From positions 1 through 6,301 of the forward strand of contig SXRI01000227.1 of the NCBI GenBank assembly GCA_005793615.1: a stretch of DNA of 6,301 bases. Reading direction: 5' to 3'. Below the pieces are notes generated by a model. That model worked only from the letters and a program-made list of their open reading frames with translations, was not told where the DNA came from and made no database searches. Below are positions 1-4,715 of this stretch, one piece after another (within the stretch, counting starts at the first letter, position 1; every line of letters starts with the position of its first letter). The DNA comes from Bdellovibrionales bacterium. GTDB lineage: Bacteria > Bdellovibrionota > Bdellovibrionia > Bdellovibrionales > JAMPXM01. Position numbers and translations under genes: made by a program.

Positions 1-60
1 AGTGTCCCGATCCAAGGACAGACCGTGACAACACGCAACGGGGGCGACCGGGTTTTCTAA
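1..60 (+). CDS. possible C-terminal end of an upstream gene (partial)
   Basis: Frame 1 is open from the first base to a TAA at 58-60 and encodes 19 residues ending in GGDRVF. About two thirds of its codons end in G or C, as in a coding frame of this genome, but frame 3 is also open here, to a TGA at 97-99. The family cannot be recognised from so short a tail. A terminal Phe is common in outer-membrane beta-barrels, but that is only a hint. It may not be a gene at all. The sequence upstream of base 1 would settle it. Confidence 0.3.
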   Translation, partial: SVPIQGQTVTTRNGGDRVF

Positions 61-94
61 TTTCTCGGGAACGCGAGCGGCATAAACAACAATT

Positions 95-211
95 ATGTTG
101 ACATCGACATGGGAAAACTTCGCCGAGGCGAGAACGCGCTTCAATCAAGGCGTCGAGAAGGGGCTCTATTCACTCCACGATTGCTTAAGCCAGCGTGTTT
201 TGCATGAGTGA
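95..211 (+). CDS. possible small ORF, 38 codons, function unknown
   Basis: An ATG at 95 opens 38 codons to a TGA at 209-211. The product is hydrophilic, begins MLTSTWENFAEA and ends QRVLHE. It has no signal peptide, membrane segment or recognisable motif, and its middle (about residues 9-28) could form one amphipathic helix. About 65% of third positions are G or C, which mildly favours coding. Against it, there is no Shine-Dalgarno sequence before the ATG (the upstream bases are A-rich), and an in-frame TAA lies at 83-85. It could be a true microprotein, a decayed gene fragment or chance. It is listed because the 1-325 stretch has no other gene. Confidence 0.25.
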   Translation: MLTSTWENFAEARTRFNQGVEKGLYSLHDCLSQRVLHE

Positions 212-282
212 CTCGCCCACGATTTCCGAGTGTTTTCACACCGCTCCTTGAAAGCGCGAGGGGCCATGTTTTGCTCCTGAGA

Positions 283-297
283 AGTCATGCTATGACT
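283..297. repeat. inverted repeat AGTCAT-GCT-ATGACT upstream of the HNH gene
   Basis: Two perfect 6-bp arms (283-288 and 292-297) flank a 3-bp centre, 28 bp before the ATG. The size and place fit an operator at or just after a promoter. The half sites are short enough that chance cannot be excluded. TATGAC (291-296) inside the right arm is a poor match to a -10 box. Confidence 0.35.
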
Positions 298-302
298 GGT
301 TC

Positions 303-312
303 TCTCTAGAGA
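303..312. repeat. 10-bp palindrome TCTCTAGAGA just before the HNH ribosome-binding site
   Basis: This is a perfect palindrome with no spacer, directly upstream of AAGGAG. An eight-base version, CTCTAGAG, recurs at 2927-2934 upstream of the secreted hydrolase gene. It may be an operator half, or a weak mRNA structure next to the ribosome-binding site, or chance. Confidence 0.25.
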
Positions 313-325
313 AAAGGAGAAACAT

Positions 326-1297
326 ATGAACCTCAAATCACTTTCAGATCAGGCACTTCTCGCAGCAACCGCAAAACTGGCACACGAAGAACGTGAGCTC
401 CTCATTGCGGTGCTCGCGCATCTTCGTGAAATCGAACGGCGCAGACTCTTTTGTGACCTGGGGTTTTCATCCTTGCATGCCTATGCCGTGAAACATCTCA
501 AGTATTCAGATGATCAGGCCGCTCGCCGAATCAATGCCATGAGGCTCATCAAAGACTTACCTGATGTGGCCGAAAAAGTTCAATCGGGAAAACTAAGCCT
601 CAGCAATGCTTCAAGTGCGCAAACATTTTCCAAACGCACCGCTATGTCGCCGGAGAAAAAACGAGAACTGGTGAAAAAACTCGAAGACAAATCAACGCGC
701 GAGGCTGAGCGCGAGATGGCAGCGATCAGTCCACAGGCCGTCCGGAAAGACAGTGTCAGATCTGTCAGCGAAAAAACTGTTGAGATCAGGTTCTCGGCGC
801 CGCGCGAACTGGAAGCGAAACTCAGTCACCTGCGTGGAATTCTCGCGCATAAATTTCCTCACCTAACGCTCGCGGAGCTCGTCGAGAAACTCGCCGATCT
901 TGGTCTTTCTGAGTGGAATCCAGCCAAAACCGTGAGACCAATCAAGACCAGGGCGGGCCTGTTGCATAGCACCGAAGGTGCTTCAAACCAAGAGGCCACC
1001 GAAGGCGCTTCAACTCGGAAGGTCGCCGCAGAGACGGCAGCACAAACAGGAACCATCAGCAACTCAACTCGGCGTGAAGTTTGGCGAAGGGATCGAGGCG
1101 AGTGCGTGAACTGTGGCAGCCAGCACGCAGTGGAAGTTGACCATTGCTTGCCACGCTCTCATGGGGGCGCGGGGACAATCGAAAACCTTAGGCTCTTATG
1201 CCGTAAGTGCAACCAGCGCGCAGCGATCAAGATATTGGGTCTAAAGAAGATGGAGCAACATCTTCAAGCACAACATCAAAGGACGTGCTCAAAATGA
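326..1297 (+). CDS. HNH endonuclease-domain protein of the multi-copy Bdellovibrio/myxobacterial type
   Basis: Predicted 323-residue cytoplasmic protein. Residues about 5-135 are helical and rich in Lys, Arg and Glu, with the characteristic pattern LGFSSLHAYAVKHLKYSDDQAARRI near 45-69. A second conserved block, FSAPRELEAKL (156-166), leads to a Thr/Ala/Glu-rich linker (about 205-248). The C-terminal HNH fold carries Cys260-x2-Cys263, the VDH motif (His273), Asn287 and Cys292-x2-Cys295, so the metal site and the His/Asn catalytic positions look intact. From knowledge of the family, HNH domains are metal-dependent DNA nicking or cutting modules, and this architecture is often repeated many times in one genome with an unproven role. 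The start is fixed by AAGGAG six bases upstream. It converges on the dnaA-like gene 105 bp away. I see no intrinsic terminator on its own strand. Whether it acts in defence, mobility or neither is not shown here. Confidence 0.85.
   Translation: MNLKSLSDQALLAATAKLAHEERELLIAVLAHLREIERRRLFCDLGFSSLHAYAVKHLKYSDDQAARRINAMRLIKDLPDVAEKVQSGKLSLSNASSAQTFSKRTAMSPEKKRELVKKLEDKSTREAEREMAAISPQAVRKDSVRSVSEKTVEIRFSAPRELEAKLSHLRGILAHKFPHLTLAELVEKLADLGLSEWNPAKTVRPIKTRAGLLHSTEGASNQEATEGASTRKVAAETAAQTGTISNSTRREVWRRDRGECVNCGSQHAVEVDHCLPRSHGGAGTIENLRLLCRKCNQRAAIKILGLKKMEQHLQAQHQRTCSK
971..1013 (+). repeat. in-frame direct repeat in the HNH linker
   Basis: ACCGAAGGTGCTTCAA at 971-986 recurs at 998-1013 with one change (T to C). 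The offset is 27 bases, so it duplicates nine codons and encodes TEGAS twice (residues 216-220 and 225-229). It lies in the flexible linker between the helical region and the HNH domain, where length changes should be tolerated. Confidence 0.8.
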
Positions 1298-1352
1298 TTG
1301 CGACGGAGATCTTCGCTCAGAGAGCCATTTCCACAAACTCTCCAAGGTTTTC

Positions 1353-1379
1353 AAAAAAACTCCAGCGGCGCGGAGCTGG
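1353..1379 (-). terminator. intrinsic terminator of the dnaA-like gene
   Basis: Read on the minus strand, CCAGC (1375-1379) and GCTGG (1362-1366) form a stem with an 8-base GC-rich loop. An alternative CTCC/GGAG pairing (1372-1375 with 1360-1363) is also possible. It is followed by AG and a run of seven T (1353-1359). It starts 24 bp past the stop of the dnaA-like gene. The plus-strand side lacks a T run, so it should not end HNH transcription. Confidence 0.75.
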
Positions 1380-1381
1380 CA

Positions 1382-1412
1382 GCGCGCCATCGAACACTCA
1401 GGTCAGGCGCGC
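1382..1412. repeat. GC-rich inverted repeat spanning the stop of the dnaA-like gene
   Basis: GCGCGCC (1382-1388) and GGCGCGC (1406-1412) are perfect 7-bp arms around a 17-base loop that contains the TGA stop of the dnaA-like gene (1403-1405). It sits just before the intrinsic terminator and may protect the mRNA 3' end or add to termination. It has no T run of its own. Confidence 0.5.
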
Positions 1413-2764
1413 AAAGCATTGAGTACGGTCGCATGATTACGCAGATGCAGGCGTCCAATTTCAGTGACACTGAGGCCAAGCTCCTTTTGGAGACGGCGCA
1501 TGGACTCACGGCGAGCGACAATATGCACTCGCGTGCGCGAACGACCGCGCAGATCATCAACGGTAAGCCGATGGTGGCTAGCGACATCGGACATGATGTC
1601 GGTGGGTGATAGCTTGGCACTTACAAATTGGCGCGTACCAAGAACTTGCGTGATGATCTCCTGGTTCAGACTTCCCGTCCGCCGCAACATTGCAAGAGTA
1701 TTCACCACTCCTTCAAGACTGCGCACACAAGGGCCGTGACGACGGGCAATTTCGCTCAAAATCACTTCATCAATCTCGACTCCGCGCGAAGCGAGCTTAC
1801 GAGCGAGAATCAAGCGCCGACTGGATTCCTCAGGATGGCGCATCGGCACCACAAGACCACCAACTAACCGCGATTGGATTCGCTCTTCAAGACCATCAAG
1901 CGACTGTATGGGACGATCACAAGTGATCGCGAGCCTGCGTCCGGTAGCGGAGATATGGTTCATGAGATTAAAGAACTCCTCTTGCGTGGCCTTAGCGCGC
2001 GAAATCGAATGCAGATCATCGACCAGTAAAAAATCGGTCTCTAAACGATAGCGCCGGCGAAAATCGCCCATGTTTTTCTTGGTGATCGCCGATTGAAAAT
2101 CGGTGATGAATTCATCGCCGGTCACGATTTTTACCCGGAGACTCGGTTGCAGCCGGCGAGCACTTAACCCGGTGGCATGAAGCAAATGACTCTTACCGAC
2201 TCCAGACGGGCCATGCACGGTGACCACCGAAAAGCCAAGCGAGCTGTTTTCAGCAAAATCGCGCATGGACACCAAGCCGAAACGATTTTCCGCAGTTTCA
2301 ACCATAGATTCGAAGTTCAAATCAGAATCGAGGGAAAGGCGATCTCTAAAGCGCACCGCCGCGAAACCCTCGGTCGAAGTTTCATTTTGCGCTTGGGCGA
2401 AACTCAACGACGAATCCAAAGCCAAATCCAAAGCCAAATCCGCGGACTCGGAAGAGTCAACAAGGTCAGGGGCAATAGCATCGAGCGGAAAAGCCGCTTG
2501 CCGAGAGCTGACCTCAATCTCCACCTGTGTTGGCATACCTGTGAGCTCAAGAAACGCGGTTCGAATCTCCGCCAATAGGAGCCGCTCCAGCATCGAAGCC
2601 GAAAGCCCTGATTCCACCGCCAGCCTGACGGTTAAGCCAGTTGGTGACTTTACGACCTCACTCAGCTTGACCTGGCGAAGGACCGCTTCTTTCGGGCCGT
2701 TGAGTTTTCCGTAGGATTTTAGCTTGTTGTGAAGTTGGCTCCAGCTGACCGTCATCTCTTCCAT
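1403..2764 (-). CDS. DnaA-like replication initiator paralogue (AAA+ ATPase plus C-terminal HTH)
   Basis: Predicted 453 residues with the four-part DnaA layout: domain I-like N-terminus (about 5-86), Asp/Ser/Ala-rich linker (about 87-148), AAA+ domain (about 149-375) and DNA-binding domain (about 385-453). Visible motifs are Walker A GPSGVGKS (185-192), Walker B FLLVDDLH (245-252), sensor 1 TCDRP (281-285), the arginine-finger region RIQSRL with Arg299, and the sensor 2 stretch VRSLEG (347-352). Known DnaA binds ATP, assembles on DnaA boxes and opens oriC. Here Walker A reads GPSGVGKS instead of the usual GGxGLGKT, SRFEWGL has become SRLVGGL, and GRDHTTVLHA has become LRNHATVLNA. It is therefore a divergent paralogue or the initiator of another replicon. 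There is no dnaN neighbour and no DnaA-box cluster. The start is ATG 2764, since TGA lies in frame two codons upstream; the Met at residue 4 is also possible, and neither has a good ribosome-binding site. It ends right after the signature helix, without the usual C-terminal tail. Confidence 0.88.
   Translation of the reverse strand: MEEMTVSWSQLHNKLKSYGKLNGPKEAVLRQVKLSEVVKSPTGLTVRLAVESGLSASMLERLLLAEIRTAFLELTGMPTQVEIEVSSRQAAFPLDAIAPDLVDSSESADLALDLALDSSLSFAQAQNETSTEGFAAVRFRDRLSLDSDLNFESMVETAENRFGLVSMRDFAENSSLGFSVVTVHGPSGVGKSHLLHATGLSARRLQPSLRVKIVTGDEFITDFQSAITKKNMGDFRRRYRLETDFLLVDDLHSISRAKATQEEFFNLMNHISATGRRLAITCDRPIQSLDGLEERIQSRLVGGLVVPMRHPEESSRRLILARKLASRGVEIDEVILSEIARRHGPCVRSLEGVVNTLAMLRRTGSLNQEIITQVLGTRQFVSAKLSPTDIMSDVASHHRLTVDDLRGRSRTRVHIVARRESMRRLQKELGLSVTEIGRLHLRNHATVLNALRA
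2413..2441 (-). repeat. 12-bp tandem repeat in the DnaA-like linker
   Basis: AATCCAAAGCCA is repeated at 2413-2424 and 2425-2436, with a partial third copy at 2437-2441 (plus-strand reading). On the coding strand it encodes the ALDLALD section (about residues 111-117) of the variable domain II. Slippage at such a repeat changes linker length by four residues per copy without a frameshift. Confidence 0.8.
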
Positions 2765-2804
2765 CTTTCAAATTTGCGAGTGAGGACGGTAAGTTCACTC
2801 AGCG

Positions 2805-2817
2805 TGTTGATTCAACA
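2805..2817. promoter_or_regulatory. 13-bp palindrome TGTTGA-T-TCAACA, candidate operator
   Basis: Perfect 6-bp arms (2805-2810 and 2812-2817) flank a single base, 41 bp upstream of the dnaA-like start codon. This is the size of a homodimeric HTH repressor site. It abuts an A7-TA-T6 tract (2817-2831). The regulator is not known; autoregulation by the DnaA-like protein is possible but the site does not resemble a DnaA box. Confidence 0.45.
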
Positions 2818-2832
2818 AAAAAATATTTTTTG
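2816..2832. promoter_or_regulatory. A/T tract CAAAAAAATATTTTTTG
   Basis: Fifteen consecutive A/T bases arranged as an inverted repeat (CAAAAAA and TTTTTTG arms around ATA). It touches the 13-bp palindrome. It could be a bent promoter element, a weak point for strand opening, or a -10 region for the dnaA-like gene on the minus strand. The sequence alone does not decide between these. Confidence 0.4.
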
Positions 2833-2980
2833 CTTGCCCGCGTGACGAAATGCTGTGCATGCGCTAGTAGGTGCCTAAGTGCTGACCACTAGATATAGGT
2901 GTAATGTTCATTGCTGTAGCAAACGTCTCTAGAGTGAAACGCTCTTGCCTTTCGCGAAAGTTTAGAGGAAACCCCTTGCC

Positions 2981-3880
2981 ATGACTACACTGAATTTTGC
3001 TTTTTCAGCCATCATCTTTTTCTCGGTATCTGTTTTTAGCGTGCCGCCCGTTTCGGCAATGACTTTGTCCAAGCCTGAGCAAATGCACCATGTTTGCGGC
3101 AAGGAATGGGTAGAACTCCTCAGTTACGAATGGTGCGTTGACTACCCTGAAAACCGTACAAATCCCGATGTTCTCTACTATTTTCACGGCATCGGCCGAT
3201 CAGCTCATGACTGGCGCGATAGCGGTGACAATAAAGCAATTCAGGCCGAGTGGCAGAAGATGAAGGTCGCTGCACCTACGGTGATCACGATTTCCTTCGG
3301 AAACGCGTGGCTCCTCAGTGATCTAGGTAGTTTTCTGCGCCCGGCTCTATATCCGACGATCATCAACGAAATCATGCCGAAGCTTGAGCAGATGATTGGC
3401 GGCGTGCGTGGCCGACGCATGATTAAAGGTGAGTCCATGGGAGGCTTTAATGCAAGCCAACTCTATCTCAAGAGCGGACAAGGCTTTGATCGCGTGGCTA
3501 TCTTATGCCCGGCTATAACTACGCTCAGTCCTTTTATTCCGCGGGCACAAGTTGAACGTCAGCTGGCTCGTAGCCAAGGTGTCATCAACAAGAACCTCGT
3601 CTTTGCGTTTCAATTTTGGGCCTTTCAAACTTTTCCTTCACAGGCCATATGGAACGCGCACGATCCACTGCTCATGGTACGCCAACTTATCAGTTCGGCT
3701 CCCGCACTTTATATTTCCGCCGGCAAACGCGATGAGTTTGGTTTTTATGAAGGCACCGCCAAGTTCGCCGCCCGCGCCCGCGCTCGTGGCGCCAAAGTCA
3801 CCTGGCACTCTTACCCAGGCGGCCATTGCTCGGCGACTGACTCCGCGGCTGTCGCCAGATTTTTGGCACCGGTAAATTAA
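2981..3880 (+). CDS. secreted alpha/beta-hydrolase, esterase-like
   Basis: Predicted 299-residue exported serine hydrolase. Residues 1-26 form a signal peptide with a hydrophobic core (about 6-22) and a VSA cleavage site, so it should act in the periplasm or outside the cell. The fold markers are in order: the HGIG oxyanion-hole motif (69-72), the nucleophile elbow G-E-S152-M-G154, a likely acid Asp251 in the GKRDEFGF segment, and a likely catalytic His282 in PGGHC. This is the arrangement of the esterase D and feruloyl-esterase-like group, which cleave esters. The natural substrate cannot be told from the sequence. Four cysteines (39, 52, 176, 283) remain in the mature protein and could form disulfides. 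An AGAGGA motif sits 11 bases before the ATG, a longer gap than usual. It is transcribed away from the dnaA-like gene and probably alone, since 212 bp separate it from the next gene. Confidence 0.85.
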   Translation: MTTLNFAFSAIIFFSVSVFSVPPVSAMTLSKPEQMHHVCGKEWVELLSYEWCVDYPENRTNPDVLYYFHGIGRSAHDWRDSGDNKAIQAEWQKMKVAAPTVITISFGNAWLLSDLGSFLRPALYPTIINEIMPKLEQMIGGVRGRRMIKGESMGGFNASQLYLKSGQGFDRVAILCPAITTLSPFIPRAQVERQLARSQGVINKNLVFAFQFWAFQTFPSQAIWNAHDPLLMVRQLISSAPALYISAGKRDEFGFYEGTAKFAARARARGAKVTWHSYPGGHCSATDSAAVARFLAPVN

Positions 3881-3881
3881 C

Positions 3882-3924
3882 GGCGCCTGGATAAGGGCAC
3901 CCGGATAATAGCGCCCCGACTATT
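3882..3924 (+). repeat. degenerate 14-bp tandem repeat directly after the esterase stop
   Basis: GGCGCCTGGATAAG (3882-3895) is followed at once by GGCACCCGGATAAT (3896-3909), with 11 of 14 bases identical, and then by a weaker relative at 3910-3924. The end of the gene itself (GGCACCGGTAAATTAA, 3865-3880) resembles the unit. Each unit carries a TAA or TAG. It looks like duplication of the gene's 3' tip including its stop. Confidence 0.55.
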
Positions 3925-3955
3925 GCGCCTGTGAATCCTAGTCAGTATCGCTGCC

Positions 3956-3996
3956 GGCGAGTGATTTAAACGTAGATCAGACTTTTTTCACTCGCC
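3956..3996. repeat. 9-bp inverted repeat with 23-base loop after the esterase gene
   Basis: GGCGAGTGA (3956-3964) and TCACTCGCC (3988-3996) are perfect complements. The six-T run (3983-3988) lies at the 3' end of the loop, not after the stem, so this is not a textbook intrinsic terminator. It may stabilise the esterase mRNA 3' end, or end transcription with help. It is the only stem of note between the esterase and the next gene. Confidence 0.5.
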
Positions 3997-4012
3997 TCTC
4001 GTGGTCCTCAAA

Positions 4013-4060
4013 TTTGTCAGTGTTGGTCTTTTCCAAGTGCAAGCAAACTGAGTTTGTCAG
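4013..4060 (+). repeat. direct repeat TTTGTCAG, copies 40 bp apart
   Basis: TTTGTCAG occurs at 4013-4020 and again at 4053-4060, upstream of the small secreted gene. A 40-bp offset places both copies near the same face of the helix. Each contains TTGTCA, one base from a consensus -35 box, but neither is followed by a good -10 box at 16-18 bp. They may be activator or repressor half sites, or chance. Confidence 0.3.
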
Positions 4061-4092
4061 ATGCCTTGAACTAAACACGAAAGGACCTAATC

Positions 4093-4569
4093 ATGAAGAC
4101 TCTTTTACTGGCAACTCTCTTAAACATCGCTCTCGCGGCTTTGGCTCATCCATCTCTCGCACAGGTTGCCGGTGGTGGAAGTGGTAGCGGCGCAACAGTG
4201 GCGCCACCCATTGCCAAAGGCCCGGTTGGCACATGCTTTATTCTACTTAACAACCCTTGCACTACCAATCCTGCAGTACCGGCAAAAAAGTGGTTTGCCG
4301 AACTCATGCCCTCATACAATAACTCAATTCGCTGCGCGGAACGCGCACAAGATTACAAACGCTACTGTTCAATTGTGGCCGTAGGTACCTCAGAAGGCTC
4401 TGGAAGCAGATCTGGTAGTAGTTCTGGTGGCGGAGCCACCGCCACCGCACCGGTTGAGATCGCTGCTGCCTATCAAATTCAAGGCGTCAACGTGACTTTC
4501 GCCTCAACGAACCCCAATGGCCATCTGTATTTACATGATGGCACTCGGTGGATTCTAACGGGTTACTAA
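4093..4569 (+). CDS. small secreted protein with Gly/Ser linkers, function unknown
   Basis: Predicted 158 residues. Residues 1-23 form a signal peptide ending PSLA before Gln24, so the mature protein is exported. A short Gly/Ser segment (about 27-33) precedes a compact part (about 43-97) with four cysteines (48, 56, 81, 92), spaced to allow two disulfides. A longer Gly/Ser/Ala linker (about 99-119) leads to a C-terminal segment (120-158) of likely beta strands ending in Tyr. I do not recognise the family. The layout suggests two small folded units on flexible tethers, as seen in envelope-associated or adhesive proteins, but that is inference. An AAAGGA ribosome-binding site lies 8 bases before the ATG and supports the start. 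Its own terminator follows at 4645-4684, so it is probably monocistronic. Confidence 0.75.
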   Translation: MKTLLLATLLNIALAALAHPSLAQVAGGGSGSGATVAPPIAKGPVGTCFILLNNPCTTNPAVPAKKWFAELMPSYNNSIRCAERAQDYKRYCSIVAVGTSEGSGSRSGSSSGGGATATAPVEIAAAYQIQGVNVTFASTNPNGHLYLHDGTRWILTGY

Positions 4570-4575
4570 TACCCA

Positions 4576-4619
4576 TTAGCCCCACCAGTCCCATTTGTTA
4601 GTCCCACCAGTCCCATCTC
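4576..4619 (+). repeat. 22-bp tandem duplication after the small secreted gene
   Basis: Two adjacent 22-bp units (4576-4597 and 4598-4619) match at 19 positions. Both begin TTAG and share the core CCCACCAGTCCCAT. The array starts six bases after the TAA stop (4567-4569), and each unit carries a TAG. Confidence 0.8.
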
Positions 4620-4644
4620 CCCTATCATCTCGAGATCAACTCCA

Positions 4645-4684
4645 GAGGGCCACCGATGTCTCCGGTCGCCCTCGCTGTTTATTT
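4645..4684 (+). terminator. intrinsic terminator of the small secreted gene
   Basis: GAGGGC (4645-4650) pairs with GCCCTC (4668-4673). After a single C-C mismatch, ACCG (4652-4655) pairs with CGGT (4663-4666) around a 7-base loop. A T-rich tail GCTGTTTATTT (4674-4684) follows. This is the strongest hairpin I see in the window. In the other direction the GST transcript would also run into this stem, but without a T run after it. Confidence 0.75.
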
Positions 4685-4715
4685 GCGGCGTTTATTTGCG
4701 GCGTCTATTTACGCA
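4677..4715 (-). repeat. 13-bp tandem triplication covering the GST stop codon
   Basis: GTTTATTTGCGGC occurs exactly at 4677-4689 and 4690-4702, and a diverged third copy GTCTATTTACGCA lies at 4703-4715 and includes the GST stop (4705-4707). Read on the minus strand, the coding tip GCGTAAATAGAC is followed by two copies of GCCGCAAATAAAC. The first unit also supplies the T-rich tail of the terminator facing it. Confidence 0.85.

Larger units (their letters stand above)
212..325 (+). promoter_or_regulatory. upstream control region of the HNH gene
   Basis: This non-coding stretch leads into the HNH gene. It holds a TTGAAA (248-253) that could be a -35 box, but no good -10 box sits 16-18 bp after it, so I do not assign a promoter. 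Two short perfect inverted repeats lie close to the start codon (283-297 and 303-312) and are listed separately. A strong AAGGAG ribosome-binding site (about 314-319) sits 6 bases before the ATG and fixes the start. I saw no RNA gene here. Confidence 0.4.
2765..2980. promoter_or_regulatory. divergent control region between the dnaA-like gene and the esterase gene
   Basis: These 216 bp lie between two gene starts that point away from each other, so promoters for both should be here. I find no convincing -35/-10 pair. TGTAAT (2900-2905) could be a -10 box for the esterase without a matching -35 box, and TTGAAT (2810-2815, minus) lacks a -10 box. A palindrome and an A/T tract near the dnaA-like start are listed separately. 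No DnaA box resembling TTATCCACA is present. Confidence 0.5.

Noticed and set aside
1327..1335. ATTTCCACA as a DnaA box (TTATCCACA)
   Set aside because: Two mismatches, a single copy, and no cluster of related 9-mers or dnaN-type context. It does not support an origin of replication.
1298..1402. Idea that the dnaA-like gene is frameshifted and continues past its stop
   Set aside because: Reading on in frame past TGA gives no DnaA-like C-terminal helix, and a clean terminator lies 24 bp downstream.
1298..1609. Plus-strand open frame of 103 codons after the HNH gene
   Set aside because: Most of it overlaps the C-terminal coding region of the dnaA-like gene on the other strand, and its start lacks a ribosome-binding site. 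It is a shadow.
2177..2714. Long plus-strand open frames (2177-2578 and 2220-2714) opposite the dnaA-like gene
   Set aside because: They are antisense to the N-terminal half of a clearly recognised protein, have no homology I can see, no ribosome-binding site, and low-complexity Lys/Ser/Arg composition typical of shadow frames.
2927..2934. CTCTAGAG as a shared operator with 303-312
   Set aside because: Only eight bases are shared and the palindrome is short. The two genes have no functional link, so chance is likely.
3552..3875. Open frame of 107 codons inside the esterase gene
   Set aside because: Same strand but a different frame from a gene with intact catalytic motifs, and the translation shows no recognisable features.
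4627..4636. ATCTCGAGAT palindrome after the small secreted gene
   Set aside because: Ten bases without a T run or conserved context. The nearby 4645-4684 hairpin explains termination better.
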